Shown here in pieces: positions 34,286-43,514 of a DNA stretch of 64,000 bases; within the stretch, counting starts at the first letter, position 1, and each line of letters opens with the position of its first letter. A model generated the notes under the pieces. The model was not told the DNA's origin, made no database searches, and saw only the letters and a list, made by a program, of their open reading frames with translations. The position numbers were made by a program, and so were the translations under genes. Location: NCBI GenBank assembly GCA_016708315.1, contig JADJGC010000007.1:79014-143013 (forward strand), read 5' to 3'. Source of the stretch: a bacterium (lineage in GTDB: Bacteria; Zixibacteria; MSB-5A5; CAIYYT01).

Positions 34286-36382
34286 ATGAAGAACAGGCAA
34301 ACCAGCAAGGAAATCAGCTGGCTCTCCTTCAATTCAAGAGTCTTGCAGGAAGCCGCTAACCCCAATGTCCCGCTCGTCGAACGTATCCGCTTCTTGGGAA
34401 TCGTCTCTTCAAATCTCGACGAATTCTTTCGCGTCAGGGTGGCAACACTCCGCCGACTCGTGCAATTTGGAAAGAAATCCAAGAAGCTCGCCGGACTCGA
34501 TCCCAAGGCTCTACTGAAGGAAGTCCAGGAAATCGTTCTCGAACAACACGAACAATTCGACAACGTCTACCGCGACCTGCTGACTGAACTAAGCCGCAAC
34601 CGCATCTACATCGTCAACGAAAAACAGCTCAACGAGGAGCAGTCCGAGTTCGTTCGTCAGTTCTTTCAGGAAGAAGTCCGCCCCAAGTTGTGTCCGATCA
34701 TAATCGACGAAGACCAACGCTTTCCCGATCTGCGCGACCAGTTCATCTATCTCGCAGTCATTATGACTCGCGGCGATTCTGCACGCAAAAGCAAGCACGC
34801 CCTAATCGAAATCCCGACTGACATCCTTCAGCGCTTGATTGTGCTCCCGTCAATCGGCGACAGCAAGTACATCATCCTGCTTGAAGATGTCGTCCGCTTC
34901 GGCCTCGACGACGTGTTCAACCTATTCGACTACGACACTATCGAAGCGTTCACTATCAAACTCACTCGCGATGCCGAACTCGACATCGACGAAGATCTCG
35001 CCCAAAGTTACATCAAGAAGCTCTCACGCAGCTTGAAGCAACGCAAGGACGGCAGTCCGGTGCGCTTTATCTACGATGCGCAAATGCCGCCCTCACTGCG
35101 CGATGCGCTCTTTGTCGAGCTTGGCTTAAGCACCGAGCACGATACCCTGGTCCCCGGCGGGCGCTACCACAACTTCCGTGACTTCATGAAGTTCCCCGAC
35201 TTTGGACTCCAGCACTTGCGCTATACGCCAACGCCAAGTATCCCTCATAAAGGTTTAGTGAAGAACAAGAGCATCCTCAAGATCATCCAACGCCAGGACA
35301 TCCTACTTCATTATCCCTATCATTCGTTCAACCACGTCATCGACCTTCTGCGCGAAGCTGCAATCGACCCGCAGGTCCATTCGATAAAAACGACCATCTA
35401 CCGCGCCGCTCGAAACTCCAGCGTTATGAACGCCCTGATCAACGCCGCTCGAAACGGCAAATCCGTCGTCGCCGTTGTCGAACTTCAGGCGCGCTTCGAT
35501 GAAGAGGCCAACATTGGTTGGGCGAATCGACTTCAGGAAGAAGGCGTCAAAGTCATCTTCGGCGTGCCGGGTCTCAAGGTCCACGCCAAGCTCTGTCTGA
35601 TCAGCCGCAATGAGCGAGGTCGCCGTGCGCTTTATGCCGTTGTCGGCACCGGCAATTTCAACGAAGACACCGCTCGCGTTTACAGTGACCACTGCCTCTT
35701 AACCGCTCATCACGGCATCGCCAAAGAGGTTCAGAAGCTGTTCGAGTTCTTCGAGAACAACTACAAGACTTCCGAATTCCGTCACTTGATTGTCGCACCT
35801 TTTGACATGCGCTCGCGCCTCATTCGCTGTATTCGTCGCGAAATTCGCGCCGCCCGCGATGGGCAAGAGGCTCAGATCTTCCTCAAACTGAATAATCTGG
35901 TCGACTCGGAAGTTGTCAGCACCCTTTATGAAGCCAGCCAGGCCGGCGTTCAAGTGCGCCTGATTGTTCGCGGAATGTTCTCGCTCCAGCCCGGTATTGA
36001 AGGCCTCAGCGAGAAAATCGAAGCTATCAGCATTGTCGATAAATACCTTGAGCATTCTCGAATCTACGCCTTCTTCAATCGCGGAAAACCCGTGTACTAC
36101 ATTTCTTCCGGCGACTTAATGACACGAAACCTCGACCAGCGCGTTGAAGTCACTTGTCCAATTTACGATCCGTTGCTTCAGCTCGAACTCCAGGAATATC
36201 TCGGAATTCAATGGAATGACAACGTCAAGGCGCGTATTCTCGACGCTGAACTGACCAACCAATTCCGCCAGACCGATGGCGCGCAAGCCGTCAGAGCACA
36301 GTGGGCGATTTACGATTACTTGCGCGACCGCGCCTCAGTACCGTTGAACCGAAGCGAGCAGGATATTGCTCAGCACCATTGA
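34286..36382 (+). CDS. ppk1: Polyphosphate kinase 1
   Basis: 698 residues from ATG 34286, which gives the usual N-terminus (EISWLSFNSRVLQEA); an in-frame TTG at 34250 overlapping the sixA stop is an alternative. PPK1 polymerises the gamma-phosphate of ATP into polyphosphate at the membrane. The conserved parts are FRVRVATLRRLV, IKTTIYRAARNSSVMNAL, the autophosphorylated H433 in GLKVHAKLCLISR, GTGNFNEDTARVYSDHCLLTA, and SSGDLMTRNLDQRVEVTCPI near the C-terminus. It sits between sixA and ppx in one operon. Confidence 0.96.
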   Translation: MKNRQTSKEISWLSFNSRVLQEAANPNVPLVERIRFLGIVSSNLDEFFRVRVATLRRLVQFGKKSKKLAGLDPKALLKEVQEIVLEQHEQFDNVYRDLLTELSRNRIYIVNEKQLNEEQSEFVRQFFQEEVRPKLCPIIIDEDQRFPDLRDQFIYLAVIMTRGDSARKSKHALIEIPTDILQRLIVLPSIGDSKYIILLEDVVRFGLDDVFNLFDYDTIEAFTIKLTRDAELDIDEDLAQSYIKKLSRSLKQRKDGSPVRFIYDAQMPPSLRDALFVELGLSTEHDTLVPGGRYHNFRDFMKFPDFGLQHLRYTPTPSIPHKGLVKNKSILKIIQRQDILLHYPYHSFNHVIDLLREAAIDPQVHSIKTTIYRAARNSSVMNALINAARNGKSVVAVVELQARFDEEANIGWANRLQEEGVKVIFGVPGLKVHAKLCLISRNERGRRALYAVVGTGNFNEDTARVYSDHCLLTAHHGIAKEVQKLFEFFENNYKTSEFRHLIVAPFDMRSRLIRCIRREIRAARDGQEAQIFLKLNNLVDSEVVSTLYEASQAGVQVRLIVRGMFSLQPGIEGLSEKIEAISIVDKYLEHSRIYAFFNRGKPVYYISSGDLMTRNLDQRVEVTCPIYDPLLQLELQEYLGIQWNDNVKARILDAELTNQFRQTDGAQAVRAQWAIYDYLRDRASVPLNRSEQDIAQHH

Positions 36383-36466
36383 TTTCTGTGCGTCAACACA
36401 AGGCAGAATCCGTATTCCCATTAAGACCGTGATACTGACTGCTTACCACGAAAGGAGAGACCAACG

Positions 36467-37366
36467 ATGAAATTTGCCGCAATCGATATCGGCTCTAACG
36501 CAGTGAAATTGCTCCTTGCCCGCGTTATGCAGAATGGCGCATCGCCTTACTTCAAGAAAGAGTCGTTCATCCGTATGCCGATTCGACTCGGTGAAGATGT
36601 CTTTTCCAATCAGCGAATCTCCCCCGAACAAGCAGAGCGACTGGTGCAAACGATGGCCGGCTTCAAGAGCCTGATTGCCGCATACGACGCGCTCGACTAC
36701 ATGGCCTGTGCAACTTCAGCAATGCGCGAGGCCGAAAACGGTCAGGAAATTGCCGACGAAATTCTTAAAGCGACCGGAATCGAACTCCAAATCGTCGATG
36801 GCGGTCGCGAAGCGCAAATCATCTATTCCAACCAGGTCGAAGGTTCCCTCGTCCCCAATCGCGCCACCCTCTACGTCGATGTCGGCGGCGGCAGCACCGA
36901 AATCAGTATCATGCACAAGGGCCAGTGCATTGACTCAACTTCGTTCCGCATCGGCACGATTCGCATCCTCAAGGACCAAATCTCCGACGAAGATTGGCAG
37001 GGACTTCGCAATTGGCTAAAAATCAGAACCAGGGAACTCGACTCGCCCGTCATCATCGGCAGTGGCGGCAATATCAATAAAGTCTTCCGCCTCGCTCGCA
37101 AGAAAGAGGGCAAACCCCTCAGCCATAAACGTCTCAAGACCATCTACAAAGCCTTGACCAGCTACACCTATGAAGAACGCATCCTTCTTCTTGGTCTGCG
37201 CCCCGATCGCGCTGATGTCATCGTACCGGCGTGCGAAATCTTCCTCTCGATCATGAAATGGGCACAGAGCGATCAGCTGTTCGTCCCGCAAATCGGCCTT
37301 TCCGACGGTCTGATTCACATTCTCTACGAGAAGCAGCTGAAGTCCGCACTCGAGCCCGGCGACTAA
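36467..37366 (+). CDS. ppx: Ppx/GppA exopolyphosphatase
   Basis: 299 residues, ATG with GGAGAG upstream. An ASKHA-fold phosphatase, short form without the HD-like C-terminal domain. Phosphate-binding loops: AAIDIGSNAVKLLLARV at the start, ATSAMREAENGQEIADEI near residue 85, LYVDVGGGSTEISIM near 135, and IIGSGGNINKVFRLA near 195. It would hydrolyse terminal phosphates of polyphosphate or pppGpp, opposing the PPK1 encoded upstream. The CHAD gene follows after 10 bp. Confidence 0.93.
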   Translation: MKFAAIDIGSNAVKLLLARVMQNGASPYFKKESFIRMPIRLGEDVFSNQRISPEQAERLVQTMAGFKSLIAAYDALDYMACATSAMREAENGQEIADEILKATGIELQIVDGGREAQIIYSNQVEGSLVPNRATLYVDVGGGSTEISIMHKGQCIDSTSFRIGTIRILKDQISDEDWQGLRNWLKIRTRELDSPVIIGSGGNINKVFRLARKKEGKPLSHKRLKTIYKALTSYTYEERILLLGLRPDRADVIVPACEIFLSIMKWAQSDQLFVPQIGLSDGLIHILYEKQLKSALEPGD

Positions 37367-37376
37367 GATCAGTCCT

Positions 37377-38231
37377 ATGCCTAAACGCCTGGTTGTTGCA
37401 CATCTTCGCTCGCTCGTCGAAAAACTCGACAGCGACTACAAACTCTCTTCCCGTCACTTCGGTCGCGAAGCGATTCATGAGATGCGGGTCGACATCAAAC
37501 GCCTTCGTGCCTGCCTGCTCCTCGTCGATTCGATTCTGGCAGAAGATCGTTCGTCCGAAATCCTTCCGCGGTTAAATCGCCTCTTCAAGCGTGCCGGCAA
37601 AGTCCGTCACTACCAGCTCGAAATGGACATCACCAGACGTTACATGGACGATTCCGGGCTAAGGCTCGACTGGTATTACAATTTGCTCAAAGCCGAAGAG
37701 CTTTACCACCGCCGACGCTTCGCAGCACATTGCGATGATTTCGATTTGAGTTTTGTCGGTCGCGGCGTGAGGAAAATCGGTAGATTGCTTGACCCGATCG
37801 ACAACGACAAGATGGCACTTCTGATTCGTCAACATTTCGAACAATTACTCAAGAGTCTTCACGATGTGACTCTCGATGGCGATTCTGAATCAGCCCACTT
37901 TCACGCCGTACGCATACTCTCCAAAGAGACCCGTTACGTGCTCGAAGTCCTCCGCAAGTTTCCGACCGACGACAATTACTTCGACAATATTGACAAACAT
38001 CTTCTCGGACTACATCAGGCGTTGGGCGCATGGCACGACTTTGACGTCTCAGTCATCGACTTGGAACGCCACCGCGAATCGCTCCCAACCGATTCCGAAA
38101 TCTGCACTGAGTCCTATTCACGCTTCCTCGCCGCCTTAACCACCGAACGCGACCTCCAACTCGAGCTCTTCCGCTCCCGCTGGATCGATTTCTGCGCCAT
38201 CCCGCAGCTCACCAATCAGAACGTATCCTGA
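37377..38231 (+). CDS. CHAD domain protein
   Basis: 284 residues, nearly all a CHAD (conserved histidine alpha-helical) domain: REAIHEMRVDIKRLRACL near residue 32, a helical bundle with many conserved His, Arg and Lys, ESAHFHAVRILSKETRYVLEVL near 165 and HQALGAWHDFDVSVIDLER near 220. CHAD domains bind polyphosphate and locate to polyphosphate granules. Placement behind ppk1 and ppx fits. There is no CYTH triphosphatase fusion here, unlike many CHAD proteins. Confidence 0.92.
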   Translation: MPKRLVVAHLRSLVEKLDSDYKLSSRHFGREAIHEMRVDIKRLRACLLLVDSILAEDRSSEILPRLNRLFKRAGKVRHYQLEMDITRRYMDDSGLRLDWYYNLLKAEELYHRRRFAAHCDDFDLSFVGRGVRKIGRLLDPIDNDKMALLIRQHFEQLLKSLHDVTLDGDSESAHFHAVRILSKETRYVLEVLRKFPTDDNYFDNIDKHLLGLHQALGAWHDFDVSVIDLERHRESLPTDSEICTESYSRFLAALTTERDLQLELFRSRWIDFCAIPQLTNQNVS

Positions 38232-38337
38232 CCCTGCGATTAACATCGCCACTTGCCGATTCTTCCGATTCCGCTTGACGCCATCCTTGCCAAAAGTGTA
38301 CCTTTATGTCGTACATTATTCCCAAGTGGAGGCTGCA

Positions 38338-39219
38338 ATGGAATCCAATTATAGCTACTGGCTGCTGCTGTTAATCCCAATCTTCTTTTTCCTGATTGGA
38401 ATTCGCATCATTCGACCGACTCACCGTGGTTTGATCGAACGGCTGGGCAAATACAATCGTTTTGGCAATCCCGGTTTTCAATTTGTGATTCCGATAATCG
38501 AACGCATGTTCATTGTTAATGTGACCGAACAAATGGTGGACGCCGATCCGCAGGAAATTATCACCAATGATAACCTCAATGCCATGGTCGATGCCCAAAT
38601 CTACTTCAAGGTCAAGAGCGATGAGGATAGCGTCAAGAACTGCCAATACAACGTGAACAACTATCGCATCCAGATTGTTGCGCTCTCCCGCACGACTCTT
38701 CGAAACATCATTGGCACTATGTCGCTCAAATCCGCCAATAGCGAACGTGGGCGCATCAATTCAGAGTTGCAGAAAACACTTCGCAACGAAACCTCAAGCT
38801 GGGGAATCGAGATTGTTCGCTCCGAGCTCAAGGAAATCAATCCGCCGCGCGATGTGCAGGAAACGATGAACAAGGTTGTTAAGGCCGAGAACGAAAAGGT
38901 CGCAGCCGTCGACTTCGCAACTGCGGCCGAAACCGTTGCTGATGGTACGAAACGTGCGGAGATCAAGAAGGCCGAAGGCATCCGCCAGGCGCGCATCCTT
39001 GAAGCCGAAGGCGAAGCGCAGGCCATCAAGTTGGTCAATGAAGCTGCCAATCAATACTTTGTCGGAAATGCCCAGATCTTACGCAAACTGCAGGCGGTCG
39101 AGGAATCCCTCAAGAACAATGCCAAGGTCGTCGTACCAAGCAACACCGAGCTCGTAAACGTAATTGGCGAGTTGGCTGGAGTACCGAAAAAAAAAAGAAA
39201 AAAAAGGGTGGGGGATTAA
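38338..39219 (+). CDS. SPFH/band 7 (stomatin-like) membrane protein
   Basis: 293 residues from ATG 38338 (GGAGG upstream). N-terminal membrane anchor (YWLLLLIPIFFFLIGIRII), SPFH domain about 25-190 (GLIERLGKYNRFGNPGFQFVIPIIERM, VDAQIYFKV, LRNIIGTMSL, WGIEIVRSELKEINPP), then an Ala/Glu-rich coiled coil (AEGIRQARILEAEGEAQAI). Members scaffold membrane microdomains and control proteases such as FtsH. The C-terminus is Lys/Arg-rich and encoded by runs of 10 and 8 A (39184-39205), so its last residues are sensitive to sequencing slips. Confidence 0.92.
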   Translation: MESNYSYWLLLLIPIFFFLIGIRIIRPTHRGLIERLGKYNRFGNPGFQFVIPIIERMFIVNVTEQMVDADPQEIITNDNLNAMVDAQIYFKVKSDEDSVKNCQYNVNNYRIQIVALSRTTLRNIIGTMSLKSANSERGRINSELQKTLRNETSSWGIEIVRSELKEINPPRDVQETMNKVVKAENEKVAAVDFATAAETVADGTKRAEIKKAEGIRQARILEAEGEAQAIKLVNEAANQYFVGNAQILRKLQAVEESLKNNAKVVVPSNTELVNVIGELAGVPKKKRKKRVGD

Positions 39220-39239
39220 GCCAGTGGATTGCTTTCAAT

Positions 39240-39315
<76 letters not shown>

Positions 39316-39414
39316 GTCTAAGTAGAAACACGATTATATTCCTAAGACGCAAATTGTCAAGGATTTTGTTGCTCGACCTATTTCCGATTATGTCAGTTGA
39401 AATCGGGGAGTAAG

Positions 39415-41127
39415 CTAAAAGGGCAGGGCGTCGCTCAAATACAGCACTATCAATATCAATGTAAACAGGAATATCCCGCCCCAAATCAGCAGTTTCTTGG
39501 TGTTTTCGTCAAGCGAATAGTCGATTCCGGTGCTTGCCGATGCCTTCTGCGAACAACCCTCAGACTCCAGCATCGTGATTATCTCCGAAAATGAGTTGAA
39601 TCGCTGACCCGGCGCAGTCGCAATCATCTGCTCAATCAGCTTGCGCTGAAAATCGCCGGTAACCCGATTGCTGTCGATCCACATGAATTTGCCGTGGGTG
39701 TCAAAACTCGGTATTCGGTTGGTCAAGAGCTGATAAAATATGATCCCCACCGAATAGATATCTGCCTGCTTGCTCTTGCGCCTTTCCGGTGCCGCATACC
39801 AGTTCACCGAATTCTTCTCGACATTCGCCATCAACGCAAAGTCCGAAATCTTCAGCACATCTTCCGCATCGAAAACGATATTCGATGGCTTCAAATTGCC
39901 GTGGATAATATTGTTCTTATGCGCAAAATCCATTCCGCGGGCGATCTGGAGCATCAAATTCCGCGCGTCGCGCCACTCGATCGGTTTGACCAGCCGATCG
40001 GAAAGCGATCCTCCTTGCGCATAATCCATCACCAACACCAGTTTCGCATCATCACTGCCCGCACCGTGGACGCGAAGGATGTTCGGATGATTCAAATTCG
40101 AAAGAAGCTTCGATTCGCGTAGCCCAATATCCGGCTTGTTCTGCTTCTTGATAACATACAATGCCCTTGTACCGCGATCTTCGACAAGATAGGTCGAACT
40201 ATATGTCCCTTCCTTAAGCGTATCAAGAAACGAGCAGTTGCCCACAAAACTCTTAATCTTCGTTGAAGGCGGCTCAGTCGTGCCTGTCTTCTCTCGATGA
40301 TACATCACCGCCAGAAGGGCATCCTTCATCTCTACCGCTTTTTGGTAACGGTCGCGCCTGTCCGGTTGAAGCGCCTTCTTGACTATCTCATCAAATCCCG
40401 TCGAAAGCTGCGGATTCAACTCCGTCGGCAGCTTAAATCGTCCTTCCGGCTTGCGTCCTGTAAGCACTTCATAGAGCATCACTCCGACAGCATAGATGTC
40501 CGTCGTCTGATCAACCGTCGCCGAATTCTCCCGCTGTTCCGGTGACATATAGGCATACGTCCCCATAACGACACCCGTCTCGGTTCGCTCCGAAGTGTCA
40601 ATCTCCAGCAGTTGCGCAATTCCGAAATCCGCAACCAGCGCGTTGTCTTCCGGATCAATCAGAATATTCGCCGGTTTGATATCGCGATGGATAACTCCGT
40701 TCTTGTGTGCGTAATCCAACCCTTTTAATACCTGAATAACAATCTCAAGCCGCTTGCGTGTCGGCCAGTCCGAGTTCTGCAATATGTCCTTAAAATTCGT
40801 GCCTTCAACGAATTGCATCGCAAAGAACAACCGCCCGTTATCCTCGCCCCGGTCGATGACATGCACAATGTTGGGATGCGACATTTTGGCAAGAGTAGTA
40901 GCTTCGCGCTCAAATCGTCTCACCAGATCATGATCCGCCGAGATCTTCTTCTTGAGCACCTTGATGGCAATCAACCGGTTCAGCGATCGCTGACGCGCCA
41001 GAAATATCTCCGCTAGTCCGCCTTCGCCGATCTTACGGATTATCTCATATTCGCCGATACGCGGCGCCGCTGGTTTTGTGCCTGCTGAAATTGCCATTTT
41101 TTCCTTATCAGTAGAGAAGCCGGACAT
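39415..41127 (-). CDS. Ser/Thr kinase-pseudokinase tandem protein with C-terminal membrane anchor
   Basis: About 570 residues from ATG 41127 (AGGGGAG upstream); ATG 41097 with AAGGA is equally possible. The first Hanks-type kinase domain (about 25-285) is complete: GEGGLAEIFLA, AIKVLKKK, HRDIKPANI (catalytic D149), VADFGIAQL and GTYAYMSPEQ. A second kinase fold (about 300-520) has an intact lysine strand, but the catalytic loop reads HGNLKPSN (N411 in place of Asp) and DFG reads DFA, so it is a pseudokinase. A single transmembrane helix (IWGGIFLFTLILIVLYL) ends the protein, facing the kinases to the cytoplasm. It lies downstream of the T9SS-type protein gene. Confidence 0.9.
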   Translation of the reverse strand: MSGFSTDKEKMAISAGTKPAAPRIGEYEIIRKIGEGGLAEIFLARQRSLNRLIAIKVLKKKISADHDLVRRFEREATTLAKMSHPNIVHVIDRGEDNGRLFFAMQFVEGTNFKDILQNSDWPTRKRLEIVIQVLKGLDYAHKNGVIHRDIKPANILIDPEDNALVADFGIAQLLEIDTSERTETGVVMGTYAYMSPEQRENSATVDQTTDIYAVGVMLYEVLTGRKPEGRFKLPTELNPQLSTGFDEIVKKALQPDRRDRYQKAVEMKDALLAVMYHREKTGTTEPPSTKIKSFVGNCSFLDTLKEGTYSSTYLVEDRGTRALYVIKKQNKPDIGLRESKLLSNLNHPNILRVHGAGSDDAKLVLVMDYAQGGSLSDRLVKPIEWRDARNLMLQIARGMDFAHKNNIIHGNLKPSNIVFDAEDVLKISDFALMANVEKNSVNWYAAPERRKSKQADIYSVGIIFYQLLTNRIPSFDTHGKFMWIDSNRVTGDFQRKLIEQMIATAPGQRFNSFSEIITMLESEGCSQKASASTGIDYSLDENTKKLLIWGGIFLFTLILIVLYLSDALPF

Positions 41128-41186
41128 GGCTCCCCTTGTCTGTTTCGGAATCAATGCAATGAATCTTGAGCTTTGATTTGTCTTAA

Positions 41187-42017
41187 CTACTTGATAATCG
41201 CCATCTTGCGCAGAATTGAACCACCGGCGTGGTTCAACTTGTAAAAGTACATCCCGGATGGTGCACTTTCTGCACTCCACACTACCGAATGCTGTCCTGA
41301 CTCGACATTTTCATCCAGCAGCGTCGCCACCTTTCGCCCGAGAATATCGTAAATCTCAAGCGTCACCCGCCCAGCCCTCGGCACTGCGAATGAGATCGTA
41401 GTGGAAGGGTTGAACGGATTAGGAAAATTCTGCTCCAGCGCAAACTCTCTGGGAATGAGTTCCGCTTCGCTGTCAACATCAGTCGTCTGATCTGTCCAAA
41501 TCGAACCGGATTGAAAATCCGGCCGAATAGTCCTGCCAAGTCCATCCGAGGCCTGAATCTCTTCAGTTATCCAGAAACCAGCATCGTAGAAACGATTGTA
41601 AAACGTATCTACCGGAATTTGGCCCTCGTCAGCGCTCAACTTCACCCGATAGTAGATGCGGAAAACCTCTTCATCATAGGCATAAAATGTTGCTATATCA
41701 TCGCTTATCTTCGGCAAGATATGCACAAATCCGCGCCGCCTGGCGTTCGATAGTTGTGAATTGAGTACGTATAGATTCGCCGGTACCAAGTTCGAAAAAA
41801 CCACCGAATCAATCGTAAGGTCGTCGCTCACTAGCTTCACCGGGACAATCAGACTGGCAAGCGGAACGTTGGTGTTACACAGAAAGCGCACATACCCTAG
41901 CTCTCCAGCGCGGGAGTATGCGTCTTCAACTCTCACGCTTACATTCTGCGCGCTCAATCCGGCAATCGATATCATGGAGATTGTCATGAAATGCAGCAAT
42001 ATCGTACGTATACGCAA
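41187..42017 (-). CDS. Secreted protein with T9SS type A sorting domain
   Basis: About 276 residues from TTG 42017 (GAGGTG upstream), which gives a clean signal peptide (MRIRTILLHFMTISMISIAGLSA); an ATG at 42053 lacks a ribosome-binding site. The mature part (about 25-195) resembles a cohesin-like beta-sandwich (VRVEDAYSRAGELGYVRFLC, VPLASLIVPVKLVSDDLTIDSVVF). The last about 85 residues are the T9SS C-terminal domain: FALEQNFPNPFNPSTTISFA, LEIYDILGRKVATL, SGMYFYKL and a basic end (LRKMAIIK). It would be exported by Sec and then through the type IX translocon, or be a cell-surface protein using the same domain type. Confidence 0.85.
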   Translation of the reverse strand: MRIRTILLHFMTISMISIAGLSAQNVSVRVEDAYSRAGELGYVRFLCNTNVPLASLIVPVKLVSDDLTIDSVVFSNLVPANLYVLNSQLSNARRRGFVHILPKISDDIATFYAYDEEVFRIYYRVKLSADEGQIPVDTFYNRFYDAGFWITEEIQASDGLGRTIRPDFQSGSIWTDQTTDVDSEAELIPREFALEQNFPNPFNPSTTISFAVPRAGRVTLEIYDILGRKVATLLDENVESGQHSVVWSAESAPSGMYFYKLNHAGGSILRKMAIIK

Positions 42018-42134
42018 ACGAACACCTCGTAGAATCAAGTAAAGAAGACCCATTCTTTAAACGTTCGGTTTTCAATACAGTTCCACCAACTTTCCTGCCT
42101 TGTCCAAGCCCAACCACTTCTTATATTGGATGTT

Positions 42135-43514
42135 ATGAACCGTCCTAAGACCCAAGCCAACGACCTCGAATTGCAAATCCCCCCGGCAAGGTCCATCCTC
42201 GTCGCACTTTCTGGTGGACCCGATTCAACGTTGCTCCTGCACCTGCTTCTTCGGGAGTCGAAATCGCTCAAATTCAAGCTCTTCGCCGCACATATCAACT
42301 ATCGCTTGCGGCACAAAGACTCCGATGCCGACGAAGCATTCTGCCGGGACCTCTGCATGAAGCTCGGCGTCAAGCTCTTCGTGAAGAAACTCCCAATCGG
42401 TGCAATGGCGAAATCCAATCTCCAGGAAAACGCCCGCCGGATTCGTTACGAATACTTCGACGAACTCTGCGAAAAGCACGACATCGACTTTATCGCCACC
42501 GGCCACAACCGCGACGACAACGTCGAAACCGTCATCATGAATCTTGGCCGAGGCGCCGGTACTTTCGGACTGGGCGGAATCAATCCCCGGGAGGGCAACA
42601 TTATCCGACCGCTGCTCAATTACAGTCGCACTGAAATCGAGAGTTACCTCAAGGCTAACAAGATTAAGTTCCGCACCGACGGCTCCAACCTCGAAACTAA
42701 TTACCTGCGAAATCGCGTTCGCCTGCAACTTCTGCCGCAAATGGCGAGTCTATTTGGTGAGGCGTTGCCCGGCAACATTCACCGCGCCGCAAGATTGCTT
42801 TCGGAACAGGAGCACGCTCTCAGGCAGATTGCCGACGAACTAATCGCAACCGATGCGCGCACCACTGCGGGCGGGAAAATTGTTCTTGATTTGGATAAAT
42901 TCCACCTCTATTATCCAATGTTACAGCGGCTTGTGATCGCACTGTGCTACGAACGTATGCACGGCTCGCTCAAGGATTTCGATTTTGGCACCAGCGAGCG
43001 CGTACTTGAAGTCGCTTCCGGTTCAACCGACCTTGTCGATTTGAAGGCCGGAATCTTCGCCGAGCGTTGTGATCGCGTGATGTACATCTATCGCCGATCT
43101 CCGTCAACTCGGCCCGTTGCAATCAAGCGCACCGGCAAGACCAAGGCCGCCGCTTTCTGGGCAGAGTTTTCTTTCGCCCGGATACCTAGAGCTTCGGTCA
43201 ATCGTGACGACTTGCGCAGCGGTCAGAATCTGCGTGTCTATTTCGACGCAGCCAAACTGCGCGGTCAACTAACAGTTCGCTCCGTTCGCGAGGGCGACAA
43301 ATTCAGCCCGCTCGGCATGTCGGGACATCGCAAGCTCTCCGACCTTCTGATCGACGCGAAGGTCGACCGTCCGTTGCGCGATGAGATTCCGATTGTCTTG
43401 TGTGACGACAAAATCGTCTGGGTCGTCGGCTTGGCGATTTGCGAAGATTATAAAGTTACCGATACTACTAAAACAGTGGTCCAGTTGGAGGTAAAACCTT
43501 ATCGAGGCATTTGA
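42135..43514 (+). CDS. tilS: tRNA(Ile)-lysidine synthase
   Basis: 459 residues from ATG 42135; an in-frame TTG nine bases earlier is less likely. N-type ATP pyrophosphatase that converts C34 of the CAU-anticodon tRNA-Ile to lysidine, an essential step. The PP-loop SGGPDS is at residues 26-31, followed by AAHINYRLRHKDSDADEAF, NLQENARRIRYEYF, ATGHNRDDNVETVIMNLGRG and TNYLRNRVRLQLLPQM. The C-terminal TilS domain includes VRSVREGDKFSPLGMSGHRKLSDLLIDAKV. It heads the tilS-hpt-ftsH-folP-cdaA operon, a widely conserved order. Confidence 0.95.
   Translation: MNRPKTQANDLELQIPPARSILVALSGGPDSTLLLHLLLRESKSLKFKLFAAHINYRLRHKDSDADEAFCRDLCMKLGVKLFVKKLPIGAMAKSNLQENARRIRYEYFDELCEKHDIDFIATGHNRDDNVETVIMNLGRGAGTFGLGGINPREGNIIRPLLNYSRTEIESYLKANKIKFRTDGSNLETNYLRNRVRLQLLPQMASLFGEALPGNIHRAARLLSEQEHALRQIADELIATDARTTAGGKIVLDLDKFHLYYPMLQRLVIALCYERMHGSLKDFDFGTSERVLEVASGSTDLVDLKAGIFAERCDRVMYIYRRSPSTRPVAIKRTGKTKAAAFWAEFSFARIPRASVNRDDLRSGQNLRVYFDAAKLRGQLTVRSVREGDKFSPLGMSGHRKLSDLLIDAKVDRPLRDEIPIVLCDDKIVWVVGLAICEDYKVTDTTKTVVQLEVKPYRGI

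Noticed and set aside
41128..41280. An N-terminal extension of the tandem kinase
   Set aside because: It would overlap the T9SS-type gene by almost 100 bp and has no conserved sequence; ATGs at 41127 and 41097 both have ribosome-binding sites.
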